Below, piece by piece: positions 27,568-35,575 of a stretch of DNA of 64,000 bases. The stretch comes from Lutispora sp003527145. GTDB taxonomy: Bacteria; Bacillota; Clostridia; Lutisporales; Lutisporaceae. The notes beneath the pieces were generated by a model. That model was not told where the DNA came from, did not search any database, and saw only the letters and a list, made by a program, of their open reading frames with translations. The position numbers and the translations under genes are program-made. The DNA lies in contig JASBZB010000005.1 in NCBI GenBank assembly GCA_029983695.1, forward strand, positions 83,908-147,907, read 5' to 3'. Numbering within the stretch: position 1 is the first letter of the stretch; every line of letters starts with the position of its first letter.

Positions 27568-28389
27568 ATGATCAGATTACTTACACAGTCTGACAAGCAA
27601 ATTATTATGGAGTATCTTGGGAGAAACGAAATCGGCACATCATTTTTATATGCCAATATTGTTGAGTTCGGCGTAGATAACAAACGGGATATAAGAAGGT
27701 GTGCAGATTATTATGGGTTCTTTGAGGGTGAAGAGCTGAAAGGCATCCTGCCCTTCTATAATCTTGGAAGCTGCATACCCCATTATGAGACGGAAGCTGC
27801 GGTGCCCTTATTTGCAGGAATCATGCGGGAGAGAAGCTTTAAATTTTTACTGGGTATGCGTGAAATTGTAAAGCCTTTATATGACGAAATCGAGGCTTAT
27901 AAAGAGATTCAGGCATATGATGAAAGTGCTTATTTTGTAAATAAGAGCTTTAAGCCTTATGTATTGGATGGGATAAACTTTATTGATGCGAGAGGAGCAG
28001 GCAATGATGCGGTAGTCGATTTCGTTATAAATGCCCGCGAAAAGGGATTCAATGAGATCATGACAAGAGAGGATGCCATAAAATCTTTGGTGCAAAGGAG
28101 CGAAGAAGAGGATTTTATCATTGCAGTAAAGGCCGGCGAGATGGTCGCTCAAGCCTGCATTCAGACTTATACTCCGGGCATAAGCCAGATTGGAAGCGTC
28201 TATACCCCTGAAGAGGAGAGAGGCAAAGGATACTGCAAAGCAGTCGTATCTGAAATATGCAGGAGAATAATAGGCAAGGGCAAAATGCCCACTCTTTCCG
28301 TCAAAAAGAATAATACACCTGCTGTCAGAGCATATAATGCATTAGGGTTTGAACATTACGATGATTATCTGATCGTCAGGTGCAAATAG
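27568..28389 (+). CDS. GNAT family N-acetyltransferase
   Basis: 273 residues with a divergent N-terminal half and a C-terminal GNAT fold: acetyl-CoA loop TPEEERGKGYCKAVVSEICRRI followed by KKNNTPAVRAYNALGFEHYDDY, the closing part of the family. The ATG at 27568 is chosen because AGGAGG ends 8 bases upstream; the longer frame from GTG at 27559 would start inside that site. The gene sits behind a terminator-like leader (27441-27548), so expression may be attenuated. Substrate unknown. Confidence 0.88.
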   Translation: MIRLLTQSDKQIIMEYLGRNEIGTSFLYANIVEFGVDNKRDIRRCADYYGFFEGEELKGILPFYNLGSCIPHYETEAAVPLFAGIMRERSFKFLLGMREIVKPLYDEIEAYKEIQAYDESAYFVNKSFKPYVLDGINFIDARGAGNDAVVDFVINAREKGFNEIMTREDAIKSLVQRSEEEDFIIAVKAGEMVAQACIQTYTPGISQIGSVYTPEEERGKGYCKAVVSEICRRIIGKGKMPTLSVKKNNTPAVRAYNALGFEHYDDYLIVRCK

Positions 28390-28415
28390 GCAAACAGCCT
28401 TTGGGCGTTGCTATA

Positions 28416-28694
28416 ATGGAGGTGATAGATATAGAAGCGTTTATTATGGTGGTATTGCTTATAGTGAATATACCTCTGTATAAAATTATTTTTAAGGTCA
28501 TGTTCAGAGATTCCGACGATTTCAAAGAGTCGGTCAGATACTCATTTACTCCTGATCTTTTTTCGCTGTTCAGAGGCCAGTATTGGAAGGATCAGATTGG
28601 AGAAGCAAAACTGTCATTTTTCATTATTGCATGTATAGCGGCTGTTGCCTTTGAGTATTTGATCATCAAGTCTGTTATTGGCATATTAGTTTAG
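28416..28694 (+). CDS. Small hypothetical membrane protein
   Basis: About 92 residues with hydrophobic segments at both ends (AFIMVVLLIVNIPLY and FFIIACIAAVAFEYLII) around a charged middle (FRGQYWKDQIGEAK). The start is unclear: an in-frame GTG at 28380 would overlap the acetyltransferase end, while the ATG at 28416 lacks a good ribosome site. Tight spacing to the gene before it suggests an operon. Not recognised. Confidence 0.55.
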   Translation: MEVIDIEAFIMVVLLIVNIPLYKIIFKVMFRDSDDFKESVRYSFTPDLFSLFRGQYWKDQIGEAKLSFFIIACIAAVAFEYLIIKSVIGILV

Positions 28695-28759
28695 CAGAGT
28701 TTTCATAGGGGCTTCGCAGGCAGTACAGTAGACTTATAACTTGTGAGGAGGCATATATT

Positions 28760-29665
28760 ATGGAAATAAAATTCAGAAGATATCAAAGTGATGACTTTGA
28801 TAGGATGCATTCCTTTTTTATCAACAGCAATCATAAGCTGGGATATATCAGAAACTGGACCTTTGATAGGATGAATTTTTCACCATGCTTCGGACAGATT
28901 ATGCACGACTACACTGAGCACTGGCCCGATGAAATAGGCATATGGGAATATGAAAATGGGGAAATAGCGGCTATCGTTTGTTCGGAGGGTGAGGAAAACG
29001 GAATAGTTTTTATCAATATTGACAGATTCGACCTGCCGAGGGATTTCTACAGGGAGTTGTTCGAGTTTGGGGAAGAAAACATATCCATAATGGATGGCCC
29101 AAACAAAACGGTGTGGGTGGAAATCCCCGAGAATGACCCATTGGAAGCTATAGCAAAGGAGAGAGGCTATAGCATAGATTATTCTCTGGCATTTAATATT
29201 CTGAAGATGGAAAATGAATTTGATGTCAGCATTCCGGAGGGCTTTAGGATCACAACCTATAACGAAACTACGGCAGAACAAAAAGCCATTGCTCATGCCA
29301 GGGCCTTCGGATATATAGACGAACCCATCTATGTAGAGCGCTCCAAGAAAGCTTTCGAGGCATTGGCTGCCGCAAAGGACTTCTATCCTGAATACGGTGT
29401 GTTTATTGTCGCACCGGATGGGAAAATTGCTTCTTTCTGCTGCGTATGGTATGACGAGCTTAATAAATATGTCTCACCTGAGCCAGTGGGGACAATACCT
29501 GAATATCAGAAATTAGGACTTGGGCAGGCAGCAGTCTATGAGGCACTGAACCGGGTTAAAAGGCTTGGTGCTCAATATGCTATCATGGATTCCAACAAAG
29601 AGTTCTATAAAAGAGTAGGCTTTGTTACAGTAACTAAAATAAACTACTGGAGCAAGGTTCTATAA
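28760..29665 (+). CDS. GNAT family N-acetyltransferase with two GNAT-like halves
   Basis: 301 residues. The C-terminal GNAT domain has the acetyl-CoA motif PEYQKLGLGQAAVYEALNRV and ends IMDSNKEFYKRVGF. The N-terminal half resembles a decayed acetyltransferase fold, so this looks like a tandem GNAT with one working domain. GAGGAGG lies 8 bases before the ATG. Substrate unknown. Confidence 0.88.
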   Translation: MEIKFRRYQSDDFDRMHSFFINSNHKLGYIRNWTFDRMNFSPCFGQIMHDYTEHWPDEIGIWEYENGEIAAIVCSEGEENGIVFINIDRFDLPRDFYRELFEFGEENISIMDGPNKTVWVEIPENDPLEAIAKERGYSIDYSLAFNILKMENEFDVSIPEGFRITTYNETTAEQKAIAHARAFGYIDEPIYVERSKKAFEALAAAKDFYPEYGVFIVAPDGKIASFCCVWYDELNKYVSPEPVGTIPEYQKLGLGQAAVYEALNRVKRLGAQYAIMDSNKEFYKRVGFVTVTKINYWSKVL

Positions 29666-29705
29666 ACTAATCCAACATATTGGACTGAAGGGGGAAGAAA
29701 AAGAA

Positions 29706-31064
29706 TTGAGAAGGACAGGCATTATAAGCGTTGTAATATTGACGATCGGGATGCTTGCTCTATATGGCTGCAGTGTAAAAACTTCAGGAAGCAATGAAGA
29801 TTTCTCCAAAAAAGCGGATGAGTATATAGCGGCTTTGAATAATCTTTGCACCCGTGAGAGAATTCACGGGAATATCTTAGTAGCCAAAGGGGGAGAAATA
29901 TTATTCAGCAAAGGATATGGGAAGGCAGATTATGATAAGAATATTGAGCTCACCGAGGATACAATCTTTCTGATAGGCTCCAACACCAAGCCCATTACAG
30001 CCTTGGCTATTATGCAGCTGGAGGAAAAGGGCATGCTGAAGCTCAGCGACCCTGTATCGAAATATATCCCTTCTCAGACTGAAGGAGACAAAATAACTAT
30101 AGAGCATTTGCTGACCCACACTTCAGGCATAAAGAGGGACGCCGAAATCAATTTTCATGAACCTGTTTCCCGGGATGAGTTGATTAATAAAATCGCATCC
30201 CAAGCCCTTGACTTTGAACCTGGTACAGGATATGAATACAGCAACGGAGCCTTCAGCCTATTAGCCTGTATAATTGAAAAAGTGTCCGGAGAGACCTACG
30301 AAGAGTATTTAAAGAAGAATATTTTTGAGCCTGTCGGTATGAAAAATACCGGTGCCGCAGCTTCTAATGCTGAATTTCCTCATATGGCCTCCGGCTATAA
30401 GATTTTTGATTCTCATATTGAAAAGGTCACCTCAACAATATATGATGTTTCCGCATTTTTAGGCTCAGGAAATATTTACTCTACCACTAAGGATCTGTAT
30501 TTATTGTACAAGGCCCTTAACGGTGACATAGTTATAAAAAAGGAAACCATTGAAAGAATGTATGCTCACGGCTACGGATTGGGAGTGGGAGAACTGAATG
30601 GACACAAATGGATGGGCTATAATGGGCTTTTAGACAATGGATATTCATCTACAGTAATGAGATTTCCTGACGAAGAGCTAACAGTCATATCGTTGATGAA
30701 TGTGAGCAATAAAGATAATATAAACCTTAATATGGCTCAAGTCCTATCTTTCATGGCTTTGGGCGAAAAGTACGATTTGCCTGTGAAAAGAGAAAAAATA
30801 CAATTAGACAAAGAGAACCTGGAGAGATTAAGCGGAAGGTATCTGCTTGACAACGGAAATGTCATGACTGTAAGAAGAGAAGCCAATCATCTTGTTTTGG
30901 AGCCTTCAGCAATTAAAAATATACTTATACCATACTCGGAAACTGAATTCTACACGATGGGAAGCGAATATAGATTGATTAAATTCAATATAGATGCAGA
31001 GGGAAAGGTTGAAGGCTTGAATTACAAGGAATGTGTTTATGAAGTAAAAGGTAAAAGGATGTAA
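29706..31064 (+). CDS. Serine hydrolase of the class C beta-lactamase / penicillin-binding fold, lipoprotein
   Basis: 452 residues with a lipoprotein signal (MLALYGC, lipidation near residue 22). The catalytic set is visible: S-x-x-K as SNTK in FLIGSNTKPITA, and Y-x-N as YSN in GYEYSNGAFS. The third motif of the family (HxG or KTG) is not clear; HKWMGYNGLL is the nearest. Relatives include D-aminopeptidases, esterases and cell-wall-modifying enzymes as well as AmpC, so resistance should not be assumed. The C-terminal 100 residues form an added beta domain. Start is TTG after a GGGGGAAG site. Confidence 0.88.
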   Translation: MRRTGIISVVILTIGMLALYGCSVKTSGSNEDFSKKADEYIAALNNLCTRERIHGNILVAKGGEILFSKGYGKADYDKNIELTEDTIFLIGSNTKPITALAIMQLEEKGMLKLSDPVSKYIPSQTEGDKITIEHLLTHTSGIKRDAEINFHEPVSRDELINKIASQALDFEPGTGYEYSNGAFSLLACIIEKVSGETYEEYLKKNIFEPVGMKNTGAAASNAEFPHMASGYKIFDSHIEKVTSTIYDVSAFLGSGNIYSTTKDLYLLYKALNGDIVIKKETIERMYAHGYGLGVGELNGHKWMGYNGLLDNGYSSTVMRFPDEELTVISLMNVSNKDNINLNMAQVLSFMALGEKYDLPVKREKIQLDKENLERLSGRYLLDNGNVMTVRREANHLVLEPSAIKNILIPYSETEFYTMGSEYRLIKFNIDAEGKVEGLNYKECVYEVKGKRM

Positions 31065-31171
31065 TTACGCCATAGCATTAGAATATATACCCATTGCCAT
31101 AGCCTCCGGCATCATGTCGAAGGCTTCCTGTATTCCTAATATAATAAGCATATTAATGTAGAATAACATTT

Positions 31172-31218
31172 ATATTGTATATTTATATTGTAGATAATAC
31201 AATATAAATATACAATAT
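31172..31218. promoter_or_regulatory. 21-bp perfect inverted repeat, candidate operator of the toxin-antitoxin operon
   Basis: The arms 31172-31192 and 31198-31218 are exact reverse complements (core ATATTGTATATTTATATTG) around GATAA. The element ends 20 bases before the antitoxin ATG. Ribbon-helix-helix antitoxins autorepress by binding paired half-sites in such palindromes, so this is the likely operator; it could also fold as an RNA hairpin. Confidence 0.7.
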
Positions 31219-31237
31219 GATTTTGGAGTGTGGTAGT

Positions 31238-31510
31238 ATGGCTGCAAAAGTGAAGAATTACACATTTTCACTGCCTGTAGAAATGATTGATAAGGTGAGA
31301 GAATATGCGGATGATAATTACATTGCTTCGGTAAATGCAGGTGTGAAGGAAGCTATTGAAGAATATTTAATGAGATTGGAAAAGGAAAAATTAATAAAAG
31401 AAATAACAGAAGCATCTAAGGATCCTTTGTTTTTGAAAGATATAGAAGAATGCATACATGATTTTGAAACCTCTGATGCTGAGACGGCAAGGAGGGTTAC
31501 TGATTGGTAA
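31238..31510 (+). CDS. Ribbon-helix-helix antitoxin (MazE/CopG-like)
   Basis: 90 residues. The N-terminus MAAKVKNYTFSLPVEMIDKVREYADDN is a ribbon-helix-helix DNA-binding domain; the acidic helical C-terminus (FLKDIEECIHDFETSDAETARRVTDW) would wrap the toxin. The ATG at 31238 is chosen because a GGAG site precedes it and the palindrome occupies the earlier ATG at 31217. The gene overlaps the toxin by 7 bases, so translation is coupled. Confidence 0.85.
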   Translation: MAAKVKNYTFSLPVEMIDKVREYADDNYIASVNAGVKEAIEEYLMRLEKEKLIKEITEASKDPLFLKDIEECIHDFETSDAETARRVTDW

Positions 31511-31854
31511 AATATCAGTGGAATATTTTCTGGGTACAGCCGGACCCGGTGATTGGTTCGGAGCAAGCAGGGACAAGACCCGTTCTGATTGTATCTGAAG
31601 AAGAGATAAACAAGGCTCTGCCGACAGTTACAATTTTGCCAATAACCTCTCAGAAGCCAGGAAGAAAAGTATATTCAATAGAAGCCTTTGTCAGCAAAGA
31701 TGATTCAGGCTTATCAAAGGATTCCATCGTTATGGCTCATCAAATACGCTGCATATCCAAAGAAAGGCTGAAAGAACAATGCGGTTCGATAGTATCACAT
31801 AAATTGCAAGAAAGCATCAGAAATGCAATGAAAACTTATTTAGATATAATGTAG
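31504..31854 (+). CDS. Type II toxin, PemK/MazF family endoribonuclease
   Basis: 116 residues with the MazF/PemK fold: N-terminal WNIFWVQPDPVIGSEQAGTRPVLIVS, the TVTILPITS strand and the SIVMAHQIRCISKERL segment. MazF proteins cut mRNA at short motifs and are neutralised by the antitoxin encoded just before. Length is normal and no frame damage is visible, so the pair may be active. The TTG start overlaps the antitoxin stop. Confidence 0.9.
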   Translation: MVKYQWNIFWVQPDPVIGSEQAGTRPVLIVSEEEINKALPTVTILPITSQKPGRKVYSIEAFVSKDDSGLSKDSIVMAHQIRCISKERLKEQCGSIVSHKLQESIRNAMKTYLDIM

Positions 31855-31899
31855 AAGTATGTCACTAGCTAAAATAGAAAGAAGGGTTAATAAAGCCTG

Positions 31900-32136
31900 A
31901 TGGAGGAAGGAGCAGAATTGACGGCAAGGCTCTACTTTCAGAAGGCAAGAATAGTAATTTTAGATGAGGCTGCCTCTGCCATGGACAATTTGACCGAAGA
32001 ATATGTGATGGAAAATTTGATGGAATTCTTGAAGGATAGGATTACTATTATTGTTGCCCACCGGCTCAACACCGTAAGAAATGCGGATAATATTTATGTC
32101 CTTAGACATGGCGAGATTGCAGCTATGTACAGTTAA
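31900..32136 (+). pseudogene. ABC ATPase C-terminal remnant lacking the signature motif
   Basis: The fragment retains Walker B (IVILDEAASAMD) and switch histidine (VAHRLNTVRNAD) of a multidrug-type ABC ATPase, but the LSGGQ signature is deleted (GAEL runs straight into TARLYFQKAR) and everything upstream is missing. It cannot be functional as an ATPase. It lies in a debris zone next to the microcompartment island. Confidence 0.8.
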
Positions 32137-32158
32137 ATAAGTAATATGAGGGGCAAAG

Positions 32159-32260
32159 CTACTTCGCCCTCTCATATATATCTCTAAGCTTTTCGTCGGT
32201 CAATGCTTTTTTGCAGCTCTGGCACAAAGCTTCTCTAAAGGCAGCCCCCGGCGTTTTACG
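32159..32260 (-). pseudogene. 3' remnant of a second BfuA/NuoG-like gene
   Basis: On the minus strand this reads REALCQSCKKALTDEKLRD then IYERAK and stop, almost the same as the C-terminus of the intact gene at 44853-45602 (AEALCQSCKKAVTGEKLRD then IYERTT). Over 32168-32233 the DNA matches 44862-44927 at 63 of 66 bases; upstream of that the two diverge. Only about 30 codons survive. It marks the left side of the microcompartment island. Confidence 0.8.
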
Positions 32261-32268
32261 CTTCAATC

Positions 32269-32982
32269 TCAATTTTCAAGCAAATAATTACTTAATCTGT
32301 TCATATCAATTATAATAACAAAACCTTCATCCTTATCAATTATACCTTCAGATGCCAAATTAAGAAGTATATTTGAAACAGAAACTCTTGAAAGGCCTGT
32401 AAGGTTTGCCATTTCCTGATGCGTAAATTTTATGCCCAGCTTGTAATAGCCCTCAGAAGTTTTAGAGCCATACTGATTGGCGAGGCTTGTAAGGGCATAG
32501 CATACTCTATAGTTTGAATCATTAAAAGAAAGCTGCTTTATTTGCGTTGTAATGAGGCGTATTTTTTTTGACATCATTTTAAGAATACTAAAGGAAAAAT
32601 CATAATTTTTGCTGAGTTCTTCAATAAACCTGGTCTTTGGTATGCTGTAGACAACTGAATATGTGGCAGCGGTAGCACTGCACATATTAGGCATTTCATC
32701 TATGGTAGAAAGTTCCCCGAAAAATGTACCCGCTTCAGCAATAAAAAGGCTTCGCTTTTCTCCATTAAAGCCATAAATGTCAAGCCTTACTCTGCCCTTT
32801 TTAACCAGATAAACACAGTCAGGATTATCCTGCTGGTGATATATTACTTCATGCTTCTTATACCCTTTTGGAGTGTAATCCTTTGTGATACAGCTCCAGT
32901 CAACATAACTCATATCAACCCATGGTGAGTTTCCTTCAATATCAACTTTATTTCTTTTGCTAATCTTACTAATAGTAATCAC
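32269..32982 (-). CDS. Crp/Fnr family transcriptional regulator of the microcompartment island
   Basis: 237 residues: a cyclic-nucleotide-type sensor domain (about residues 35-150, with EVIYHQQDNPDCVYLVKKGRVRLDIYG and FFGELSTIDEMPN) and a winged helix-turn-helix with recognition segment LSRVSVSNILLNLASEGII. No cysteine cluster of FNR type is seen, so it probably binds a small molecule. The recognition helix has Arg-Val where Crp has Arg-Glu, as in regulators that bind GTA-N8-TAC; two such sites occur, at 33047-33062 and 43048-43063. The start is uncertain (GTG at 32982, no later Met until residue 24). Divergent from the shell operon. Confidence 0.9.
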   Translation of the reverse strand: MITISKISKRNKVDIEGNSPWVDMSYVDWSCITKDYTPKGYKKHEVIYHQQDNPDCVYLVKKGRVRLDIYGFNGEKRSLFIAEAGTFFGELSTIDEMPNMCSATAATYSVVYSIPKTRFIEELSKNYDFSFSILKMMSKKIRLITTQIKQLSFNDSNYRVCYALTSLANQYGSKTSEGYYKLGIKFTHQEMANLTGLSRVSVSNILLNLASEGIIDKDEGFVIIIDMNRLSNYLLEN

Positions 32983-33046
32983 CTCACAATTATCTCTTAG
33001 TAGATTTTAAAATTTTGTATATAAAATTTTTTATATTTTATATATT

Positions 33047-33062
33047 TGTAAAATGATTTACA
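33047..33062 (+). promoter_or_regulatory. Crp-type operator upstream of the shell operon
   Basis: TGTAAA-ATGA-TTTACA is a perfect palindrome with GTA-N8-TAC spacing. Its centre (33054.5) lies 41.5 bases before the start site predicted from the TATGAT box at 33084-33089. That is the classical class II activator position, where the protein contacts polymerase in place of a -35 box. It sits in the divergent region, 65 bases from the regulator gene. Confidence 0.8.
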
Positions 33063-33083
33063 GAATTATTATAGCATACCTGA

Positions 33084-33089
33084 TATGAT
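33084..33089 (+). promoter_or_regulatory. -10 box of the shell operon promoter
   Basis: TATGAT, with predicted start near 33096. There is no -35 consensus; the operator covers that position. The leader to the GTG at 33203 contains a dyad, ATTAAGA-ATAC-TCTTAAT (33131-33148), and a small AACGC/GCGTT hairpin. Confidence 0.55.
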
Positions 33090-33202
33090 TTTTTTATGAT
33101 ACATATGAACAAATTGCCATGCTTGATTGAATTAAGAATACTCTTAATGATACTAACGCTGGTGCGTTGTATATGAAATTGTTATAAGAGGAGGAAAAAA
33201 CA

Positions 33203-33478
33203 GTGAATTCATATGGTTTTATTGAAACAAAAGGCTTTGTAGGAAGCGTTGAGGCGGCTGACGCCATGGTGAAGGCAGCAAATGTTGAATTGGTGAGACA
33301 ACTTGAAATCGGCGGAGGCTACGTTACCGTTATTATCAAGGGTGATGTAGGAGCCGTTAAGGCAGCAGTTGATGCCGGTGCAGAAGCAGCTCAAAGAGTT
33401 GGAGAGGTTGTATCAGTACATGTAATTCCAAGGCCAAACGAAGGATTGCTTGAGATGTTTTTACCTGAAGCAGAATAA
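33203..33478 (+). CDS. BMC-H hexameric microcompartment shell protein, first copy
   Basis: 91 residues, a single BMC (Pfam00936-type) domain with the classic core SVEAADAMVKAANVEL and IKGDVGAVKAAVDAGAEAA, ending VVSVHVIPRP. Hexamers of this protein tile the facets of the shell. The pore loop reads EIGGG where PduA has KIGSG, so the Ser that lines the PduA pore is Gly here. GAGGAGG precedes a GTG start. It opens the shell operon directly after the Crp-type promoter. Confidence 0.97.
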   Translation: MNSYGFIETKGFVGSVEAADAMVKAANVELVRQLEIGGGYVTVIIKGDVGAVKAAVDAGAEAAQRVGEVVSVHVIPRPNEGLLEMFLPEAE

Positions 33479-33518
33479 TCAACAATAGCTCTATACAATA
33501 AGAAAGGGGTATTATGAG

Positions 33519-34973
33519 GTGAAAAAGTTTTATACCGCACATGATGTAGATTTTTATGCTGCTAAGGGTGAGCGCATAATTGAGATGAACAGAGAAGATG
33601 TTATCACCTCTGTTGCCAAAGAGGCAGCGCTAAAAAAAGGGATAAGATTTGTATACAAAGATGAGAACAACTATGCAGGAAGTGTAGAATTTGTAGTGCA
33701 GCCAGAATTTGCACGTGTATCGACACAGCCTACGCCACAGACGGCTTTTGAGCATATAGCCGGCAAATCTGAAAGAAGGAGCTATCCGCAGGTCAAAGCA
33801 CTTCCCTATAAGGGACTAATCAGTGAAGCAGAAGTTGAAAGATGGAGAGAAGAGTTCCCAATTCTTAAAAATGTAGCCCATCTGGGAAACTGTTCACAAA
33901 GTGCTCAATCAAAGAGGGTTTTAGCCTCTATAAACAGATATCTTGAAAACTGGGGCGGCGTAGGAATGGACTGGGATTCATGGTGCCAAGAGGTTGATCA
34001 GGCAAAGGCTGAGTTTGCTAAATTAATAAATGCTGATCCTGATGATATCGCAGTGGCTTCTTCTGTTTCAGACCTGGTAAGCTCAATTGCAAACTCCCTT
34101 GACTATACAGGAAAGAGAAAGAAAGTTGTTGTTACAGATGCAGAATTCCCGACTGTTGATCATATATGGCTTGCAAACCAGAGACATGGAGCCAAGGTTG
34201 ATTTTGTGTCTGTAGATGAAAAACATCAGATCGATATAAGCGAATATGAAAGATACATCGATGAAAATACATTATTAACATCCATTACACAGGTTTATTA
34301 CTTAAATGGGTTTAAACAAGACATTGCAAAGATTGCCGAAATAGCTCACAGAAAAGGTTCGCTTATTTTGGTTGACTCTTATCAGAGTTTAGGCACAGAT
34401 CCTGTAGATGTTAAGGCAATGAATATTGATATCTTGGTTTCAGGTTGCCTCAAATATTTATTTGGTATTCCGGGAATAGCCTTTATGTATATAAATAAAA
34501 AGCTTATTCAGGATTTAAAGCCTTCTGTGACAGGTTGGTTCGGACAAGCAAATCCATTTCTATTTCAGACGAGATACTTGGATTGGGCAAATAAAGCAAG
34601 CCGTTTCGATACGGGAACGCCGCCTGTGCTTAATGCTTATGCTGTTAGAGCAGGCCTTGAAATCATTAATGAGGTTAATCCGGCAAGAATCAAAGATAGA
34701 ATTGATATGCTCAGTGCTTATGCGCTAAACGGAGTTCTTGAAAGAGGGCTTACAACATTAAGTCCATTTGATGTAAGCGCGAAGGGCAGCACGACGGCTG
34801 TTGTCTGCGGACATAAGGTTGATTCGCATACCATGGAAGGTCTTTTGAGAAAGAAAAACGTTATTGGTTCAGGCCGGGGAGATGTAATCAGAATAGCACC
34901 TCACTTTTATACAAAACCAGAAGAAATTGACTATGCTTTAGATTGCATCAAGAGCATTCTGGATGGGAAGTAG
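33519..34973 (+). CDS. Class V aminotransferase-fold PLP enzyme with microcompartment-type N-terminal extension
   Basis: 484 residues. The C-terminal 390 are a kynureninase/cysteine-desulfurase-like fold type I enzyme: PLP-lysine K312 in SGCLKYLFG, cofactor aspartate in LILVDSYQS, and the DAEFPTVDHIW segment. It could be a transaminase, a lyase or an epimerase; no motif settles this. The first 95 residues are extra: TAHDVDFYAAKGERIIEMNREDVITSVAKEAALKKGIRFVYKDE resembles the small module that opens EutT/EutQ-type microcompartment proteins (G-x-E-I then T-P-x-A then hydrophobic-I), followed by a Pro/Thr-rich linker. It is therefore a likely cargo enzyme. Lies between the first hexamer gene and the vertex gene. 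Confidence 0.88.
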   Translation: MKKFYTAHDVDFYAAKGERIIEMNREDVITSVAKEAALKKGIRFVYKDENNYAGSVEFVVQPEFARVSTQPTPQTAFEHIAGKSERRSYPQVKALPYKGLISEAEVERWREEFPILKNVAHLGNCSQSAQSKRVLASINRYLENWGGVGMDWDSWCQEVDQAKAEFAKLINADPDDIAVASSVSDLVSSIANSLDYTGKRKKVVVTDAEFPTVDHIWLANQRHGAKVDFVSVDEKHQIDISEYERYIDENTLLTSITQVYYLNGFKQDIAKIAEIAHRKGSLILVDSYQSLGTDPVDVKAMNIDILVSGCLKYLFGIPGIAFMYINKKLIQDLKPSVTGWFGQANPFLFQTRYLDWANKASRFDTGTPPVLNAYAVRAGLEIINEVNPARIKDRIDMLSAYALNGVLERGLTTLSPFDVSAKGSTTAVVCGHKVDSHTMEGLLRKKNVIGSGRGDVIRIAPHFYTKPEEIDYALDCIKSILDGK

Positions 34974-34981
34974 GTGTTAGT

Positions 34982-35266
34982 ATGTATATCTGTAAAGTTC
35001 AAGGTAAATTTGTTTCCACCATTAAGAATAAAGCTTTGATAGGCTATAGTATGGTAACTTTACAAAGACTAAATAAATCCGGAAATTTTACGGGCGAATT
35101 TATGGTGGCGGTTGATACTATAGGCTGCAGTGTGGGGGAAGTTGTTTTGGTAGCAACAGGCTCCGGTGCAAGAGCCGCGTTGGGTGACACTAATTCACCT
35201 GTGGATTTGGCGATTATAGGGATAGTCGATTCGTGTGATTTTATTAAACAGAGGGAGGAAATATGA
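34982..35266 (+). CDS. BMC-P pentameric vertex protein, EutN/CcmL family
   Basis: 94 residues, beginning MYICKVQGKFVSTIKNKALIGY, the typical opening of the family, with DTIGCSVGEVVLVATGSGARAAL in the middle. Pentamers close the vertices of the shell. The ATG at 34982 is chosen because the homologous region begins there; the longer frame overlaps the PLP enzyme gene. It ends 2 bases before the ATG of the second hexamer gene. Having a pentamer indicates a closed polyhedral shell. Confidence 0.96.
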   Translation: MYICKVQGKFVSTIKNKALIGYSMVTLQRLNKSGNFTGEFMVAVDTIGCSVGEVVLVATGSGARAALGDTNSPVDLAIIGIVDSCDFIKQREEI

Positions 35267-35267
35267 T

Positions 35268-35531
35268 ATGAAATCAAAGGGATTTATTGAAACTAAAGGT
35301 TTGGTTGCAGCTATTGAGGCAGCAGATGCTATGGTTAAAGCAGCTAATGTTGAAATAATAGGGAAAAAGCTAATCGGAGGCGGACTTGTAACAGTAATAA
35401 TCGAGGGTGATGTTGGGGCCGTTAAGGCCGCTGTTGATGCCGGTGCCGCTGCAGCTCAAAAGGTAGGAGAGCTTATAAGCGTTCATGTAATTGCAAGGCC
35501 AAACCCTGAAACAGAAGACTTTCTTAAATAA
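35268..35531 (+). CDS. BMC-H hexameric microcompartment shell protein, second copy
   Basis: 87 residues, about three-quarters identical by eye to the first copy (GFIETKGLVAAIEAADAMVKAANVEI; EGDVGAVKAAVDAGAAAAQKVGE). The pore loop is LIGGG, so it lacks the acidic residue of the first copy and again has Gly for the PduA Ser. Two hexamers with differing pore charge would allow selective transport. GAGGGAGGA precedes the ATG at 35268. Confidence 0.97.
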   Translation: MKSKGFIETKGLVAAIEAADAMVKAANVEIIGKKLIGGGLVTVIIEGDVGAVKAAVDAGAAAAQKVGELISVHVIARPNPETEDFLK

Positions 35532-35575
35532 TTAATTTTCGGCGGGATTATTGCGCTGTAGGAGAGGATTAGGCT

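Noticed and set aside
29706..31064. Beta-lactam resistance gene
   Set aside because: The SxxK and YxN motifs show the fold, but the third motif is unclear and most Clostridial lipoprotein members are peptidases or esterases.
31065..31216. CRISPR-like or tandem repeat before the toxin-antitoxin genes
   Set aside because: The repeated ATATTGTA units are the two arms of one palindrome, not spaced direct repeats. No CRISPR array is seen anywhere in the window.
32983..33046. Autoregulatory Crp-type site in the regulator's own promoter
   Set aside because: The region is AT-rich with near-palindromes (TATAAAATTTTTTATA), but none has GTA-N8-TAC. Control through the shared site at 33047 remains possible.
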